Source: Lysobacter_K koreensis
Lineage (GTDB): Bacteria; Pseudomonadota; Gammaproteobacteria; Xanthomonadales; Xanthomonadaceae
NCBI RefSeq assembly: GCF_042677045.1
Contig: NZ_JBHTIH010000006.1
Coordinates: forward strand, 1-64,000
DNA length: 64,000 bases
Direction of reading: 5' to 3'
Shown here: one piece after another, positions 7,913 to 17,700 of the stretch
Layout: every line of letters begins with the position of its first letter
Numbering within the stretch: position 1 is the first letter of the stretch
Program-made: the position numbers and the translations under genes
The notes under the pieces: generated by a model
What the model saw: only the letters and a program-made list of their open reading frames with translations
Databases searched by the model: none
Told to the model about the DNA's origin: nothing

Positions 7913-9181
7913 GTGAGCCTGTTCGTCCTCGGCATCAATCACCAGACCGCGCCGGTCAGCCTGCGCGAGCGCGTGGCGTTCTCGGCGCAGGCGGTGCCGG
8001 CCGCGCTGGCCGCGCTGCGCGCGTTGCCGCCGGTGCGCGAGGTCGCACTGCTGTCGACCTGCAACCGCACCGAGCTGTACGCGGTCGCCGACGACGACGG
8101 CCGCGCGCTGGGCGACTGGCTGGCCACGCATCCCGATGACCTTGGCGACCTGCACGCGTATCTATACCGGCACACCGACGCCGACGCGGTGCGGCACCTG
8201 TTCCGGGTCGCCACCGGGCTGGATTCGCTGGTGCTCGGCGAGCCGCAGATCCTCGGCCAGGTAAAGGACGCCTGGGCCTCGGCGCGCGCCGCCGGCAGCC
8301 TCGGCAGCCAGCTCGACCGCCTGTTCCAGCACGCCTTCAGCACCGCCAAGCGCGCGCGCACCGACACCCGGATCGGTGCCAACCCGGTGTCGGTGGCGTC
8401 GGCGGCGGTACGCCTGGCGCAAGAGTCCTTTGCGCGGCTCGAGGATTCGACCGTGCTGCTGGTCGGCGCTGGCGAGACCATCGAGCTGGCCGCGCGGCAT
8501 CTGGTGCAGGCCCGCACCAAGCGGCTGCTGGTCGCCAACCGCACTCTCGCGCACGCGCAGGACCTGGCCAGCCGCCACGGCGGGGTCGCGCTGCCGCTGA
8601 CCGAACTCGACCGCCACCTGGGCGAGGCCGACATCGTGATCTGCGCCACCGCCAGCCGCGAACCGGTGGTGCTCAAGCAGCACGTCGCCGCGGCGCTGGC
8701 CACGCGCAAGCACCGGCCGATGCTGCTGCTCGACCTCGCCGTGCCGCGCGATGTCGCCGCGGACGTGGCACAGCTGCGCGACGTGTTTCTGTACACCGTC
8801 GACGACCTCGAGCGCACGATCGAAGACAACCGCCGCAGCCGGCGCGAGGCCGCGACCGAGGCCGAGGCGATCGTCGAGCTGCAGGTGGCGCGCTTCGTCG
8901 AGACGCTGGCCGCGAGCACCCGCACCGAGCCGCTCAAGCGCCTGCGCGCGCACGGCGAGGCGGCGCGCGCCGAGGTGCTGGCGAAGGCGAAGCTGCAACT
9001 GGCCGCGGGCGAGCAGCCCGACGCGGTGCTGGATTTCCTCGCCCACACTCTGACCAACCGCTTGCTGCACGCGCCGACGGTCGCGTTGCGCGAGGCGGCG
9101 CTGACCGGCAACGGCGAACTGGCGCGGGCGGCCGACAAGCTGTTTCCTGCCACTGACCCGGCCGCCGACGACACCACTTAG
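7913..9181 (+). CDS. hemA: Glutamyl-tRNA reductase
   Basis: A 422-residue enzyme that reduces glutamyl-tRNA to glutamate-1-semialdehyde, the first step of C5 haem biosynthesis. It starts with GTG (MSLFVLGINHQTAPVSLRER). The active-site Cys is in LLSTCNRTELY near residue 50, and the NADPH-binding motif VLLVGAGETIELAARHL is near residues 183-200. It is divergent from the TPR-lolB-ispE run and upstream of prfA, as in E. coli. The ribosome-binding site is weak. Confidence 0.97.
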   Translation: MSLFVLGINHQTAPVSLRERVAFSAQAVPAALAALRALPPVREVALLSTCNRTELYAVADDDGRALGDWLATHPDDLGDLHAYLYRHTDADAVRHLFRVATGLDSLVLGEPQILGQVKDAWASARAAGSLGSQLDRLFQHAFSTAKRARTDTRIGANPVSVASAAVRLAQESFARLEDSTVLLVGAGETIELAARHLVQARTKRLLVANRTLAHAQDLASRHGGVALPLTELDRHLGEADIVICATASREPVVLKQHVAAALATRKHRPMLLLDLAVPRDVAADVAQLRDVFLYTVDDLERTIEDNRRSRREAATEAEAIVELQVARFVETLAASTRTEPLKRLRAHGEAARAEVLAKAKLQLAAGEQPDAVLDFLAHTLTNRLLHAPTVALREAALTGNGELARAADKLFPATDPAADDTT

Positions 9182-9359
9182 CACGGCTAGCGACGCTGGC
9201 GTGCTTGGTGTCCCGAACTCAGCAAGGGACATGTTTTGCTCTCGGTTCCTCCGTCAAAAAAAAGCAGGTCCCTCGCTACGCTCGGGATGACTGCGTTCGG
9301 GCGAATCGACGCAGCAACCCCCCCCCGAATTCCCCAAACCTCTAGTTTCGACGTCCCCC

Positions 9360-10445
9360 ATGACCCCTACCCTGCGCCGCAAGCTCGAAGCCCTCGCCGA
9401 ACGCCGCGAGGAACTCGAGCGCCTGCTCGGCGACCCGACGGTGATCGCCGACAACGACCAGTTCCGCAAGCTGTCGCGCGAATTCGCCCAGCTCGAACCG
9501 GTCGCCACCGCGCTGGCCGACGAAGCCGCCGCCAAGGCCGACCTTGCCGCCGCCGAGGCGATGCGCGGCGACCCGGAGCTGCGCGAACTGGCCGACGAGG
9601 AGATCGCCGCGGCCACCGCGCGCCTGGCCCAGCTTGACGTCGAACTGCTCGCGCACCTGATCCCGAAGGACGCGCGCGACGACGGCGACATCTACCTGGA
9701 AGTGCGCGCCGGCACCGGCGGCGACGAGGCGGCGATCTTCGCCGGCGACCTGTTCCGGATGTACTCGCGCTACGCCGAGCGCCAGGGCTGGAAGGTCGAG
9801 ATCGAGTCGGCCAGCCAGGGCGAGCACGGCGGCTTCAAGGAAGTCATCGCCCGGATCGAGGGCCGCGGCGCGTACTCGCAGCTGAAGTTCGAATCGGGCA
9901 CCCACCGCGTCCAGCGCGTGCCGGAGACCGAGTCGCAGGGCCGCATCCACACCTCGGCGGCAACCGTGGCGATCATCCCGGTCGAAGCCGAGGGAGAGCC
10001 CATAGAGATCAACGCCGCCGACCTGCGCGTCGACACGTTCCGTTCCTCCGGCGCCGGCGGCCAGCACGTCAACAAGACCGACTCGGCGATCCGCATCACC
10101 CACCTGCCCAGCGGCGTGGTGGTCGAAAGCCAGACCGAGCGCAGCCAGCACGCCAACCGCGACAAGGCGATGAAGCGGCTCAAGGCGATGCTGCTCGACG
10201 CTCAGGTCACCAAGGCCGCCGCGGCCCAGGCCGAGACCCGCAAGCTGCAGGTCGGCAGCGGCGACCGCAGCCAGCGCATCCGCACCTACAACTTCCCACA
10301 GGGCCGGATCACCGACCACCGCGTCGAGGGGCTGACCTTGTACGACCTGCCGAACGTGCTGACCGGCGCGCTCGACGACCTGGTCGCGCGACTGCAGCAG
10401 GAGCACCAGGCCGACGAGCTGGCGCGGTTGACGCAGGGCGCTTGA
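9360..10445 (+). CDS. prfA: Peptide chain release factor 1
   Basis: A 361-residue release factor recognising UAA and UAG. The GGQ motif that enters the peptidyl-transferase centre is in SSGAGGQHVNKTDSA near residue 235, and the codon-recognition region lies in RIHTSAATVAIIP near residues 198-210. It is separated from hemA by 178 nt containing runs of eight A and nine C but no gene. PrmC, which methylates the GGQ glutamine, is encoded far away at 61.3-62.2 kb rather than next to prfA. Confidence 0.97.
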   Translation: MTPTLRRKLEALAERREELERLLGDPTVIADNDQFRKLSREFAQLEPVATALADEAAAKADLAAAEAMRGDPELRELADEEIAAATARLAQLDVELLAHLIPKDARDDGDIYLEVRAGTGGDEAAIFAGDLFRMYSRYAERQGWKVEIESASQGEHGGFKEVIARIEGRGAYSQLKFESGTHRVQRVPETESQGRIHTSAATVAIIPVEAEGEPIEINAADLRVDTFRSSGAGGQHVNKTDSAIRITHLPSGVVVESQTERSQHANRDKAMKRLKAMLLDAQVTKAAAAQAETRKLQVGSGDRSQRIRTYNFPQGRITDHRVEGLTLYDLPNVLTGALDDLVARLQQEHQADELARLTQGA

Positions 10446-10503
10446 GCAGGATCGCGTGCGGGCCTGCCGCGCGGGAGCGATCTGCTCGTCGGACACCCGC
10501 TCT

Positions 10504-10573
10504 TGTAGATCCGAGCCCGCTCGGAGCGCTTCTTGGAGGTTTTAGGAGCGATCCGAGCAGGCTCGGATCTACA
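10504..10573. repeat. REP-like inverted repeat
   Basis: Terminal arms TGTAGATCCGAGCCCGCTCGGA and TCCGAGCAGGCTCGGATCTACA are near-perfect inverted repeats around a 26-nt spacer. It lies in the gap between prfA and the GNAT gene. The arms differ in sequence from the GGGCGGGTT and GGAGCGGCT families elsewhere in the window. Confidence 0.75.
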
Positions 10574-10642
10574 GAGACCATGACATCACCGCCTTCGCGG
10601 TTGCGCACAAACCATGGGGCCAAGATCAGTAAGCTTGCCGCC

Positions 10643-11098
10643 ATGACCCTTTCCATCCGCCGCGCCACCGCCGCCGACCTCGACACGCTCGCCCCGCTGT
10701 TCGACCGCTACCGCCAGTTCTACGGCCAGCACGGCGACAGCGCCGCTTCGCACGCGTTCATCGCGCAACGGCTGCAGCGCGACGAATCGGTGGTGCTGCT
10801 GGCGCAGCTCGATGGCGCGGCGGCGGGGTTCACCCAGTTGTATCCGTCGTTCTCGTCGGTGCGCGCCGCGCGGGTGTGGGTGTTGAACGACCTGTACGTC
10901 GACGATTCGGCGCGGCGGCGCGGGGTGGCGCAGGCGCTGCTCGCGGCGGCGGCGGAATTCGCGCGCGGCGACGGCGCACTCCGGCTGGTGCTGGAAACCA
11001 ATCCCGACAACCACGCCGCACAGGCGTTGTACGAATCCCGCGGCTGGCAGCGCTACGACGACACGCTGCGCTACCTGCTGCCGCTAGCCGCCGGCTGA
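10643..11098 (+). CDS. GNAT-family N-acetyltransferase
   Basis: A 151-residue single-domain GNAT protein; acetyl-CoA transfer is inferred and the substrate is unknown. It starts MTLSIRRATAADLDTLAPLF. Beta4 and the pyrophosphate loop are VWVLNDLYVDDSARRRGVAQALL near residues 76-98, with the RRxGVA acetyl-CoA motif, and the C-terminal NPDNHAAQALYESRGW is typical. The upstream open frame is rejected because it runs through a REP-like repeat. It ends 4 nt before the OGT-like gene, so the two are probably co-transcribed. Confidence 0.9.
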   Translation: MTLSIRRATAADLDTLAPLFDRYRQFYGQHGDSAASHAFIAQRLQRDESVVLLAQLDGAAAGFTQLYPSFSSVRAARVWVLNDLYVDDSARRRGVAQALLAAAAEFARGDGALRLVLETNPDNHAAQALYESRGWQRYDDTLRYLLPLAAG

Positions 11099-11102
11099 CG
11101 CG

Positions 11103-12818
11103 GTGGTGCACCAGTCCAACACCCGCCACCCAGCCCGGCTCGCGGTCGAACGCGAGCCCGGCAACGCACTGGCGTGGATCGTGCTGGCCGAACACGAACT
11201 CGATGCCGGCGACGCACGCGCCGGCGAAGCCGCGGCGCGGCAAGCGCTGGTGCTGCGCCCCGGCCATCCGGAAGCGTTGGCCCGCCTCGGGCGCGCGCAA
11301 TGGATGCTCGGCCGCCGCGAGGACGCGGTCGCGAGCCTGCGCGGCGCGGCCGCGAACGCGCCCGACCACCCGGGCATCGCGGTCTGGCTCGGGCACGCGC
11401 TCGAGGACAGCGGCGAGGCCGAAGCCGCCGCCGAGGCCTACGCGCGCGCCTACGCGCTGGCGCCGCAGGAACCGCAACTGGCCGCGTACCTGCTGGCGTG
11501 GCGGCGCAAGCTGTGCGACTGGCGCGACCTCGATGCGCTGGCCGCGCAGGTGCGCGGCGCGGTGCGCGACGGCCGCGCCGCGGTCGAGCCGTTCGCGTTC
11601 CTCAGCGAGGACGCGAGCGCGGCCGAACAACTGCAATGCGCGCGGTTGCGTGCGGCGGAAGTGGCGCGCGCGGTGCAGCAGGGCCAATCCCCCCCAGCCC
11701 GCCTTTTGCAACGGGGGGAGCACCCGCTGCGGGTCGGATTCCTGTCCAACGGTTTTGGCGCGCACCCGACCGGCTTGCTGACCGTGGCGTTGTTCGAGGC
11801 GTTGCGCACGCAAGCGGATATCGAAGTCCACCTGTTCGCGCTCAACCGCGACGACGGCAGCCCGATCCGCCAGCGCCTGCACGCGGCGGCGCACGCCCTC
11901 CACGACGTCGCCGCGCAGCCCCACGCCCAGGTCGCCGCGCGCATCCGCGACGCCGGCATCGACGTGCTGTTCGACCTGCGCGGCTGGGGCGGGGGCGGCG
12001 CGCCGGAAGTGCTGGCGCTGCGCCCGGCGCCGGTGCAGGTCAACTGGCTCGCGTATCCGGGCACCTCGGGCGCGCCGTGGATCGACTACGTGCTGGCCGA
12101 CCGCTTCGTGCTGCCCGAATCCTTGGCTGCGCACTTCAGCGAGACCGTGGCCTGGCTGCCGCGCTGCTTCCAGCCGTCGGACACCAGCCGCGCGATTGCG
12201 CCGACACCCACCCGCGCGGAGTGCGCCCTGCCCGAGCGCACCGCCGAGGGCGCCGGTGTGGTGTATTGCTGCTTCAACAACAGCTACAAGCTCAACCCGC
12301 ACAGCATGTCCCGCGCACTGGCGGTGCTGCGCGAAGTGCCCGGCAGCGTGCTGTGGTTGCTGTCGGGGCCGGGTCAGGCCGATGCGCGGTTGCGCGCGTT
12401 CGCGCAGGCGCAGGCCGTCGACCCGCAGCGGCTGGTGTTCATGGCCAAGCAACCGCACCTGCACTACCTCGCCCGCCTGCAGCTGGCCGACCTGTTCCTC
12501 GACACGCAGCCGTACAACGCCCACACCACCGCCTCCGATGCGTTGTGGGCCGGCTGCCCGGTGCTGACGCGGCCGGGCGATACGTTTGCCGCGCGCGTCG
12601 CCGGCAGCCTCAACCACCACCTCGGCATGGGCGCGATGAACGTCGACGACGATGCCGCGTTCGTCGCGCGCGCGGTCGCACTGGGGCGCGACCCGCACGC
12701 ACTGGCCGCCGTTCGCGCGGAGCTGGCGCAGCGCCGCGAGGACAGCGGGCTGTTCGACATGGACGGGTTCGCCGCGGATTTCGCCGGTGTGGTGCAACGC
12801 ATGGCGCGGCTGTTGTAG
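11103..12818 (+). CDS. OGT-like glycosyltransferase (GT41) with TPR repeats
   Basis: A 571-residue protein resembling the Xanthomonas campestris homologue of eukaryotic O-GlcNAc transferase. TPR-like helices occupy about residues 15-150. The GT-B catalytic part starts near residue 200 (HPLRVGFLSNGFGAHPTGLL), with the conserved His in GAHPTG near residue 220. The donor-site segment CCFNNSYKLNP carries the conserved Lys, and HTTASDALWAGCPVLTRPGDT is the OGT signature. It starts with GTG. The natural acceptor of bacterial GT41 proteins is not settled. The TAG stop adjoins a short REP-like stretch. Confidence 0.92.
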   Translation: MVHQSNTRHPARLAVEREPGNALAWIVLAEHELDAGDARAGEAAARQALVLRPGHPEALARLGRAQWMLGRREDAVASLRGAAANAPDHPGIAVWLGHALEDSGEAEAAAEAYARAYALAPQEPQLAAYLLAWRRKLCDWRDLDALAAQVRGAVRDGRAAVEPFAFLSEDASAAEQLQCARLRAAEVARAVQQGQSPPARLLQRGEHPLRVGFLSNGFGAHPTGLLTVALFEALRTQADIEVHLFALNRDDGSPIRQRLHAAAHALHDVAAQPHAQVAARIRDAGIDVLFDLRGWGGGGAPEVLALRPAPVQVNWLAYPGTSGAPWIDYVLADRFVLPESLAAHFSETVAWLPRCFQPSDTSRAIAPTPTRAECALPERTAEGAGVVYCCFNNSYKLNPHSMSRALAVLREVPGSVLWLLSGPGQADARLRAFAQAQAVDPQRLVFMAKQPHLHYLARLQLADLFLDTQPYNAHTTASDALWAGCPVLTRPGDTFAARVAGSLNHHLGMGAMNVDDDAAFVARAVALGRDPHALAAVRAELAQRREDSGLFDMDGFAADFAGVVQRMARLL

Positions 12819-12830
12819 GGCGCGGCCGTT

Positions 12831-12951
12831 GTAGGCGGTTTTCAACCCGCCATCCCGCCCCACCAGATAGCGAGGAATCGCCGCCCCGGATCGACATCCC
12901 ATATTCCGGGAAACCTTGCATGGCGACGGCGGGTTGAAACCCGCCCTACAC
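12831..12951. repeat. REP-like element, about 121 bp, with inverted ends
   Basis: The ends TAGGCGGTTTTCAACCCGCC and GGCGGGTTGAAACCCGCCCTA are imperfect inverted repeats and each is itself palindromic. The interior has a second palindromic region (CCCGGATC...TTCCGGG). It shares both ends and interior landmarks, such as GCGAGGAA-CGC, with the copy at 59030-59151. It fills the gap between the OGT-like gene and moaB. Confidence 0.75.
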
Positions 12952-12958
12952 TGCCGGC

Positions 12959-13477
12959 ATGACCGCCGACCGCGATTTCATTCCTTTGAACCTGTGCGTG
13001 CTCACCGTGTCGGATTCGCGCACGCTGGCCGATGACAGCTCCGGCGACTACCTCGCCGCCGCGCTGGTCGAAGCCGGCCATGCGCTGGCCGAACGCGCGT
13101 TGCTGCCCGACGACCGCTACCAGCTGCGCGCGATCGTGTCGCGCTGGATTGCCGATCCCGCGATCGACGGCGTGCTGGTCACCGGCGGCACCGGCTTCAC
13201 CGGCCGCGACTCCACGCCCGAAGCCTTGCAGCCGCTGCTCGACAAGCTGATGCCCGGCTTCGGCGAACTGTTCCGCGCGCTCAGCTTCGACGAGATCGGC
13301 ACCTCGACCCTGCAATCGCGCGCGTTCGCCGGGCTGGCCAATGGCACGTTCGTGTTCGCGCTGCCGGGCTCGACCTCGGCCTGCCGCACCGCGTGGGAGA
13401 AGATCATCCACGCCCAGCTCGATGCCCGCACGCGGCCGTGCAACCTGGCCACGTTGCGTCCCCGCCTGAAGGAATGA
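12959..13477 (+). CDS. moaB: Molybdenum cofactor biosynthesis protein B
   Basis: A 172-residue cytosolic protein of the MoaB/Mog family involved in molybdopterin maturation. The motif VLVTGGTGFTGRDSTPEAL near residues 76-94 and the conserved LSFDEIGTSTLQSRAFAG and PGSTSACRTAWE blocks match MoaB over its length. No other molybdopterin genes are next to it. Its stop overlaps the start of the XRE-type gene (ATGA), so the two are probably co-translated. Confidence 0.95.
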   Translation: MTADRDFIPLNLCVLTVSDSRTLADDSSGDYLAAALVEAGHALAERALLPDDRYQLRAIVSRWIADPAIDGVLVTGGTGFTGRDSTPEALQPLLDKLMPGFGELFRALSFDEIGTSTLQSRAFAGLANGTFVFALPGSTSACRTAWEKIIHAQLDARTRPCNLATLRPRLKE

Positions 13478-13842
13478 CCGGAGTGCTCGACATGCCGCTT
13501 GCCACCACCCTGCGCCTGCTCGCCAAGGCCCGCGGCATGAGCACCGCCGACATCGCCACCGCAATTCCCCGCGCCGGCGTCGCCACCGTCAGCGCCTGGC
13601 TGCAGGGCGAGAAGCTGCCGGGCAAGGACCAGCTCGACGCGCTCGCGCGCACCTTCGGCGTGCCCGCCGGGGCGTTGCTCGCCGAACTGGCCAGCACCTT
13701 CGACCCGGCGCGCAGCCAGGGCGAGCACGACCTGCTGGCCGCCTATCGCGCGCTCAATGCCAAGCAGCAGGGGGCGCTGCTCGAAGTCGCCTCGGGCATG
13801 GCCGGCACCAAGCGCACGCCGGCACGCAAGGCCAAGCCATGA
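13474..13842 (+). CDS. XRE-family helix-turn-helix regulator
   Basis: A 122-residue protein with an N-terminal helix-turn-helix at about residues 10-60: TLRLLAKARGMSTADIATAI followed by VATVSAWLQGEKLPGKDQL. The C-terminal half is helical with a basic tail. It overlaps moaB and ppk2 by 4 nt on either side, so it is the middle gene of a coupled three-gene unit. An internal ATG at 13492 (MPLATTLR) is an alternative start. A role in regulating ppk2 is only a guess from position. Confidence 0.8.
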   Translation: MTGVLDMPLATTLRLLAKARGMSTADIATAIPRAGVATVSAWLQGEKLPGKDQLDALARTFGVPAGALLAELASTFDPARSQGEHDLLAAYRALNAKQQGALLEVASGMAGTKRTPARKAKP

Positions 13843-14618
13843 GCAAGCTCAAGCGCAAGGAGTACGAAGCGCTGCTCGAACCGCTGCAGCTGGAACTGGC
13901 GGCGATGGCGCGCTGGCTCAAGCACACCGGCAAGCGCGCGGTGGTGCTGCTCGAAGGGCGCGACACCGCGGGCAAGGGCGGCGCGATCGAGGCGATCGCC
14001 GCGCACCTCAACCCGCGCCAATGCCACGTCGTTGCGCTGCCCAAGCCCAGCGAGCGCGAAGCGGCGCAGTGGTACTTCCAGCGTTACGTGCCGCACCTGC
14101 CGGCCGCCGGCGAGATCGCCCTGTTCGACCGCAGCTGGTACAACCGCGCCGGCGTCGAGCAGGTGATGGGCTTCGCCGACGCCGCGCAGGTCAAGGCGTT
14201 CCTCAAGCAGGCGCCGACGTTCGAGCAGCTGCTGGTCGACGACGGCATCGTGCTGTTCAAGTACTGGCTGTGCTGCGACCAGGCCGAGCAGGAGGCGCGC
14301 TTCGCCGAACGCCTGGCCGACCCGCTCAAGCGCTGGAAGCTGTCGCCGATCGATCTCGAGGCGCGCAAGAAATATGCGCAGTACACCAGTGCACGCGAAG
14401 CGATGCTCAAGGCCACCCACACCCCGCACGCGCCGTGGACGCTGGTCGACTTCAACGACCAGAAGCGCGGGCGCCTGACCCTGATCCGCGACCTGCTCGA
14501 CCGCCTGCCCGACACCCACGTGCCGCTGGTGCCGCTCGAGTTCGCGCCGCTGCCGGGCAAGCCGCGCCGCGAACGCTACGGCGTGCTCCAGCCGATCCCG
14601 GCCTACGACGGCGAGTAG
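13839..14618 (+). CDS. ppk2: Polyphosphate kinase 2 family protein
   Basis: A 259-residue single-domain PPK2, which transfers phosphate between polyphosphate and nucleotides. Walker A is LLEGRDTAGKGG near residues 37-48 and Walker B is EIALFDRSWYNRAGVE near residues 91-106. The lid segment WKLSPIDLEARKKYAQYTSARE follows near residues 167-188. It overlaps the XRE gene by 4 nt. Nucleotide preference cannot be read from the sequence. Confidence 0.93.
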   Translation: MSKLKRKEYEALLEPLQLELAAMARWLKHTGKRAVVLLEGRDTAGKGGAIEAIAAHLNPRQCHVVALPKPSEREAAQWYFQRYVPHLPAAGEIALFDRSWYNRAGVEQVMGFADAAQVKAFLKQAPTFEQLLVDDGIVLFKYWLCCDQAEQEARFAERLADPLKRWKLSPIDLEARKKYAQYTSAREAMLKATHTPHAPWTLVDFNDQKRGRLTLIRDLLDRLPDTHVPLVPLEFAPLPGKPRRERYGVLQPIPAYDGE

Positions 14619-14773
14619 TGCCGCCAAGGGTCGCGGCGGCCGCGGCGGCAAGCAGCCGCCCGTGCCACCAGGCCCGCCGCACGGGCACCGCGGCACCGAT
14701 TCACAAAACCCGTATGAGCCCGATGCGATGCTCGATCCAGGCACCCCCGCCCGATCGACTCGGCCTCTGCTGG

Positions 14774-17700
14774 ATGGCGACCCGCAAGACCCTGCTGCGC
14801 GCGTGGCTCCGCGCCACCCGTTCGACCACCCGCCGCTCCGCCCGCCGCGTGGCCCGGCGTGGTGCCCTCGCCAGTGAGCCGCCGTTGCGCGCGCAGCTGT
14901 TCAGCGCCGAGCAGATGGAGCGCCACGGCAAGGCGCTCGCGCGCGCGCACCGGGTCAGCACCGCGCCGGCGCCGGACCTGCTGCTGCAGCGTCTGGGTGA
15001 GAACCAGCAGGTGCTCGACGACGTCTGCAGCCTGCTCAACGAGGCCGCCCATGCCAACCGTCGGCTGACCCCGGCCGGCGAGTGGCTGCTCGACAACATC
15101 TACCTGATCGAGGAGCAGATCTCGATCGCGCGCCGGCATCTGCCCAAGGGCTACAGCCGCGAATTGCCCCGCCTGACCCATGGCGCGTCGCGCGACCTGC
15201 CGCGGGTCTACGACATCGCTCTCAACGCGATCTCGCACGGCGATGGCCGGGTGGATGCGGACAGCCTGGCGCGCTTCGTCGCGGCCTACCAGAGCGTGAC
15301 CCCGCTCAAGCTCGGCGAACTGTGGGCGATCCCGATCATGCTGCGGCTGGCGCTGATCGAGAACCTGCGCCGGGTCAGCGCGCGGATCCTCGCCGACCGC
15401 ACCGACCGCAACCTCGCCGACCTGTGGGCCGACCGCCTGACCGAAGTGGCCGAGTCCGACCCCAAGAACCTGGTGCTGGCGGTGGCCGACATGGCGCGCT
15501 CGCAGCCGCCGGTGGCCAGCTCGTTCGTGGCCGAACTGGCGCGCCGCCTGCAGGGCCAGAGCTCGGCGTTGTCGCTGCCACTGACCTGGGTCGAGCAGTG
15601 GCTGGCCGACAGCGACCAGACCATCGAGCAGATGGTGCAGACCGAGAACCAGCAGCAGGCCGCCGACCAGGTCTCGGTCAGCAACTCGATCGGCAGCCTG
15701 CGCTTCCTGGCGATGATGGACTGGCGCGAGTTCGTCGAGACGATGAGCGTGGTCGAGCACGCGCTGCGCGAAGACCCCAACGGCACCTACGGGCTGATGG
15801 ACTTCGCCACCCGCGACCGCTACCGCCACGTCGCCGAACAGATCGCGCGGCGCGGCGGGCTGCTCGAAGTGGATGTCGCGCACAAGGCGCTGGAGCTGGC
15901 CCGCCAGCGCGCGGCCCAGGGCGACCCCAACGACGTCGCCGCGCACGTGGGCTACTACCTGGTCGACGACGGCCGGCGCGAGCTCGAAGTGGCGCTGGCG
16001 CCGCGCCACGGCGTCAACGCCGCGGTGCGCAAGACCGCGCGGCGGGTGCCGCTGCTGGCGTACACGCTGCCGATCGCGCTGATCGTCGCGATCTTCACCC
16101 ACGGGCTGGTGGTCGCCGCGGCGCCGGCCTGGCTTGGCCCGGCCTGGCCGTGGCTGGTCGGCGTGCTGTGCGTGATCGCGTTCAGCGAGCTGGGCGTGGC
16201 GGCGGTCAACTGGGCCACGACCCTTCTGGCCACGCCGCGCGCACTGCCGCGGCTGGATTACTCCGAAGGCATCCCGGCTTCAGCGCGCACGCTGGTGGTG
16301 GTGCCGACGATGTTCGGCAGCGAAGCGGCGTTGCGCGACCTGGTCGAAGCGCTGGAGGTGCGCTTCCTGGCCAACCGCGACCGCAACCTGCGCTTCGCAC
16401 TGCTCACCGACTTCTTCGATGCCGACGCGGCCGAACTGCCCGGCGATGCGGCGCTGCTGGTCGCGGCGCGCCGCGAGATCGAGGCACTGAACCTGCGCCA
16501 TGCCAATGGCAGCGGCGACATCTTCTTCCTGTTCCAGCGGCCGCGGCTGTGGAACCCGCGCGAAGGCACCTGGATGGGTCACGAACGCAAGCGCGGCAAG
16601 CTGGCCGCGCTCAACGCGCTGCTCCGCACGGGTGCGCGCGACGCGTTCTCGCTAATCGTCGGCGACACCGACGCGCTGGCCGGGGTGCGCTACGTCATCA
16701 CCCTGGACACCGACACCCAGCTGCCGCGCGATGCCGCCCGGCAGCTGGTCGGCACCCTCGCCCACCCGCTCAACCGCGCCCAGTTCGACCCGGTGCGGGG
16801 CGTGGTCACCCGCGGCTACGGCATCCTGCAGCCGCGCGTGGGCATCGCGATGAGCGGCCAGGCGCGCTCGTGGTACGCGCGCCTGTACGGCAGCGAGCCG
16901 GGCATCGATCCGTACACGCGTGCGGTGTCGGACGTCTACCAGGACCTGTTCAGCGAAGGCTCGTTCGTCGGCAAGGGCATCTACGACGTCGAGGCGTTCG
17001 AGTGCGCGCTCGAGGGCCGCATGCCGGCCGACAGCATCCTCAGCCACGACCTGCTCGAGGGCTGCTACGCGCGCGCCGGACTCGTCAGCGACGTGCAGCT
17101 GTACGAGGACTACCCGTCGCGCTACGCGGTCGACGTCAAGCGCCGGCACCGCTGGATCCGCGGCGACTGGCAGCTGCTGCCGTGGATCTGGCCGTGGGTG
17201 CGGCGCACCGACGTGCGCGGCGAACGCAACCCGTTGTCGCTGCTGTCGCGCGGCAAGCTGGTCGACAACCTGCGCCGCTCGCTGGTACCGGCGGCGATCA
17301 CCGCGTTGCTGGTGCTGGGCTGGTTGTTCGCGCCGGCGCCGCTGGCGTGGACGGCGTGGGTGCTGGCGATCGCGGTGGTGCCGCCGCTGCTGGCCTCGAT
17401 GATCGACCTGGCCAGCCGCCCGCCCGACCTGCCGCTGCGTGCGCACCTGCACCAGGCGATGGCCGCGGTGCTGCGCAACTTCGCGCGCGTGCCACTGGCG
17501 CTCGCGTGCCTGCCGTACGAGGCGTACTTCAGCCTGGATGCGATTGCGCGCACGTTGTGGCGGATGGGCGTGTCGCGCCGGCGCCTGCTGCAGTGGAGCC
17601 CGTCCAGCGAGGTCGAGCGCACGCTCGGCGACGGCGCGCTGGCGGCGTTGCGGACGATGTGGTTCGGGCCGGCGTTCGCGCTGGCCAGCGCCGCGGCGAT

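Noticed and set aside
9182..9359. Possible small gene or regulatory RNA between hemA and prfA
   Set aside because: Only homopolymer runs and a short GCTCGGGATGAC-type repeat are seen; there is no start with a ribosome-binding site and no clear terminator or RNA fold.
13757..14773. The open frame of the glucan synthase extends about 340 codons upstream, across ppk2
   Set aside because: It overlaps the intact, well-recognised ppk2 in another frame; the extension is Arg/Ala-rich low complexity typical of off-frame GC-rich DNA and has no glucan synthase similarity.
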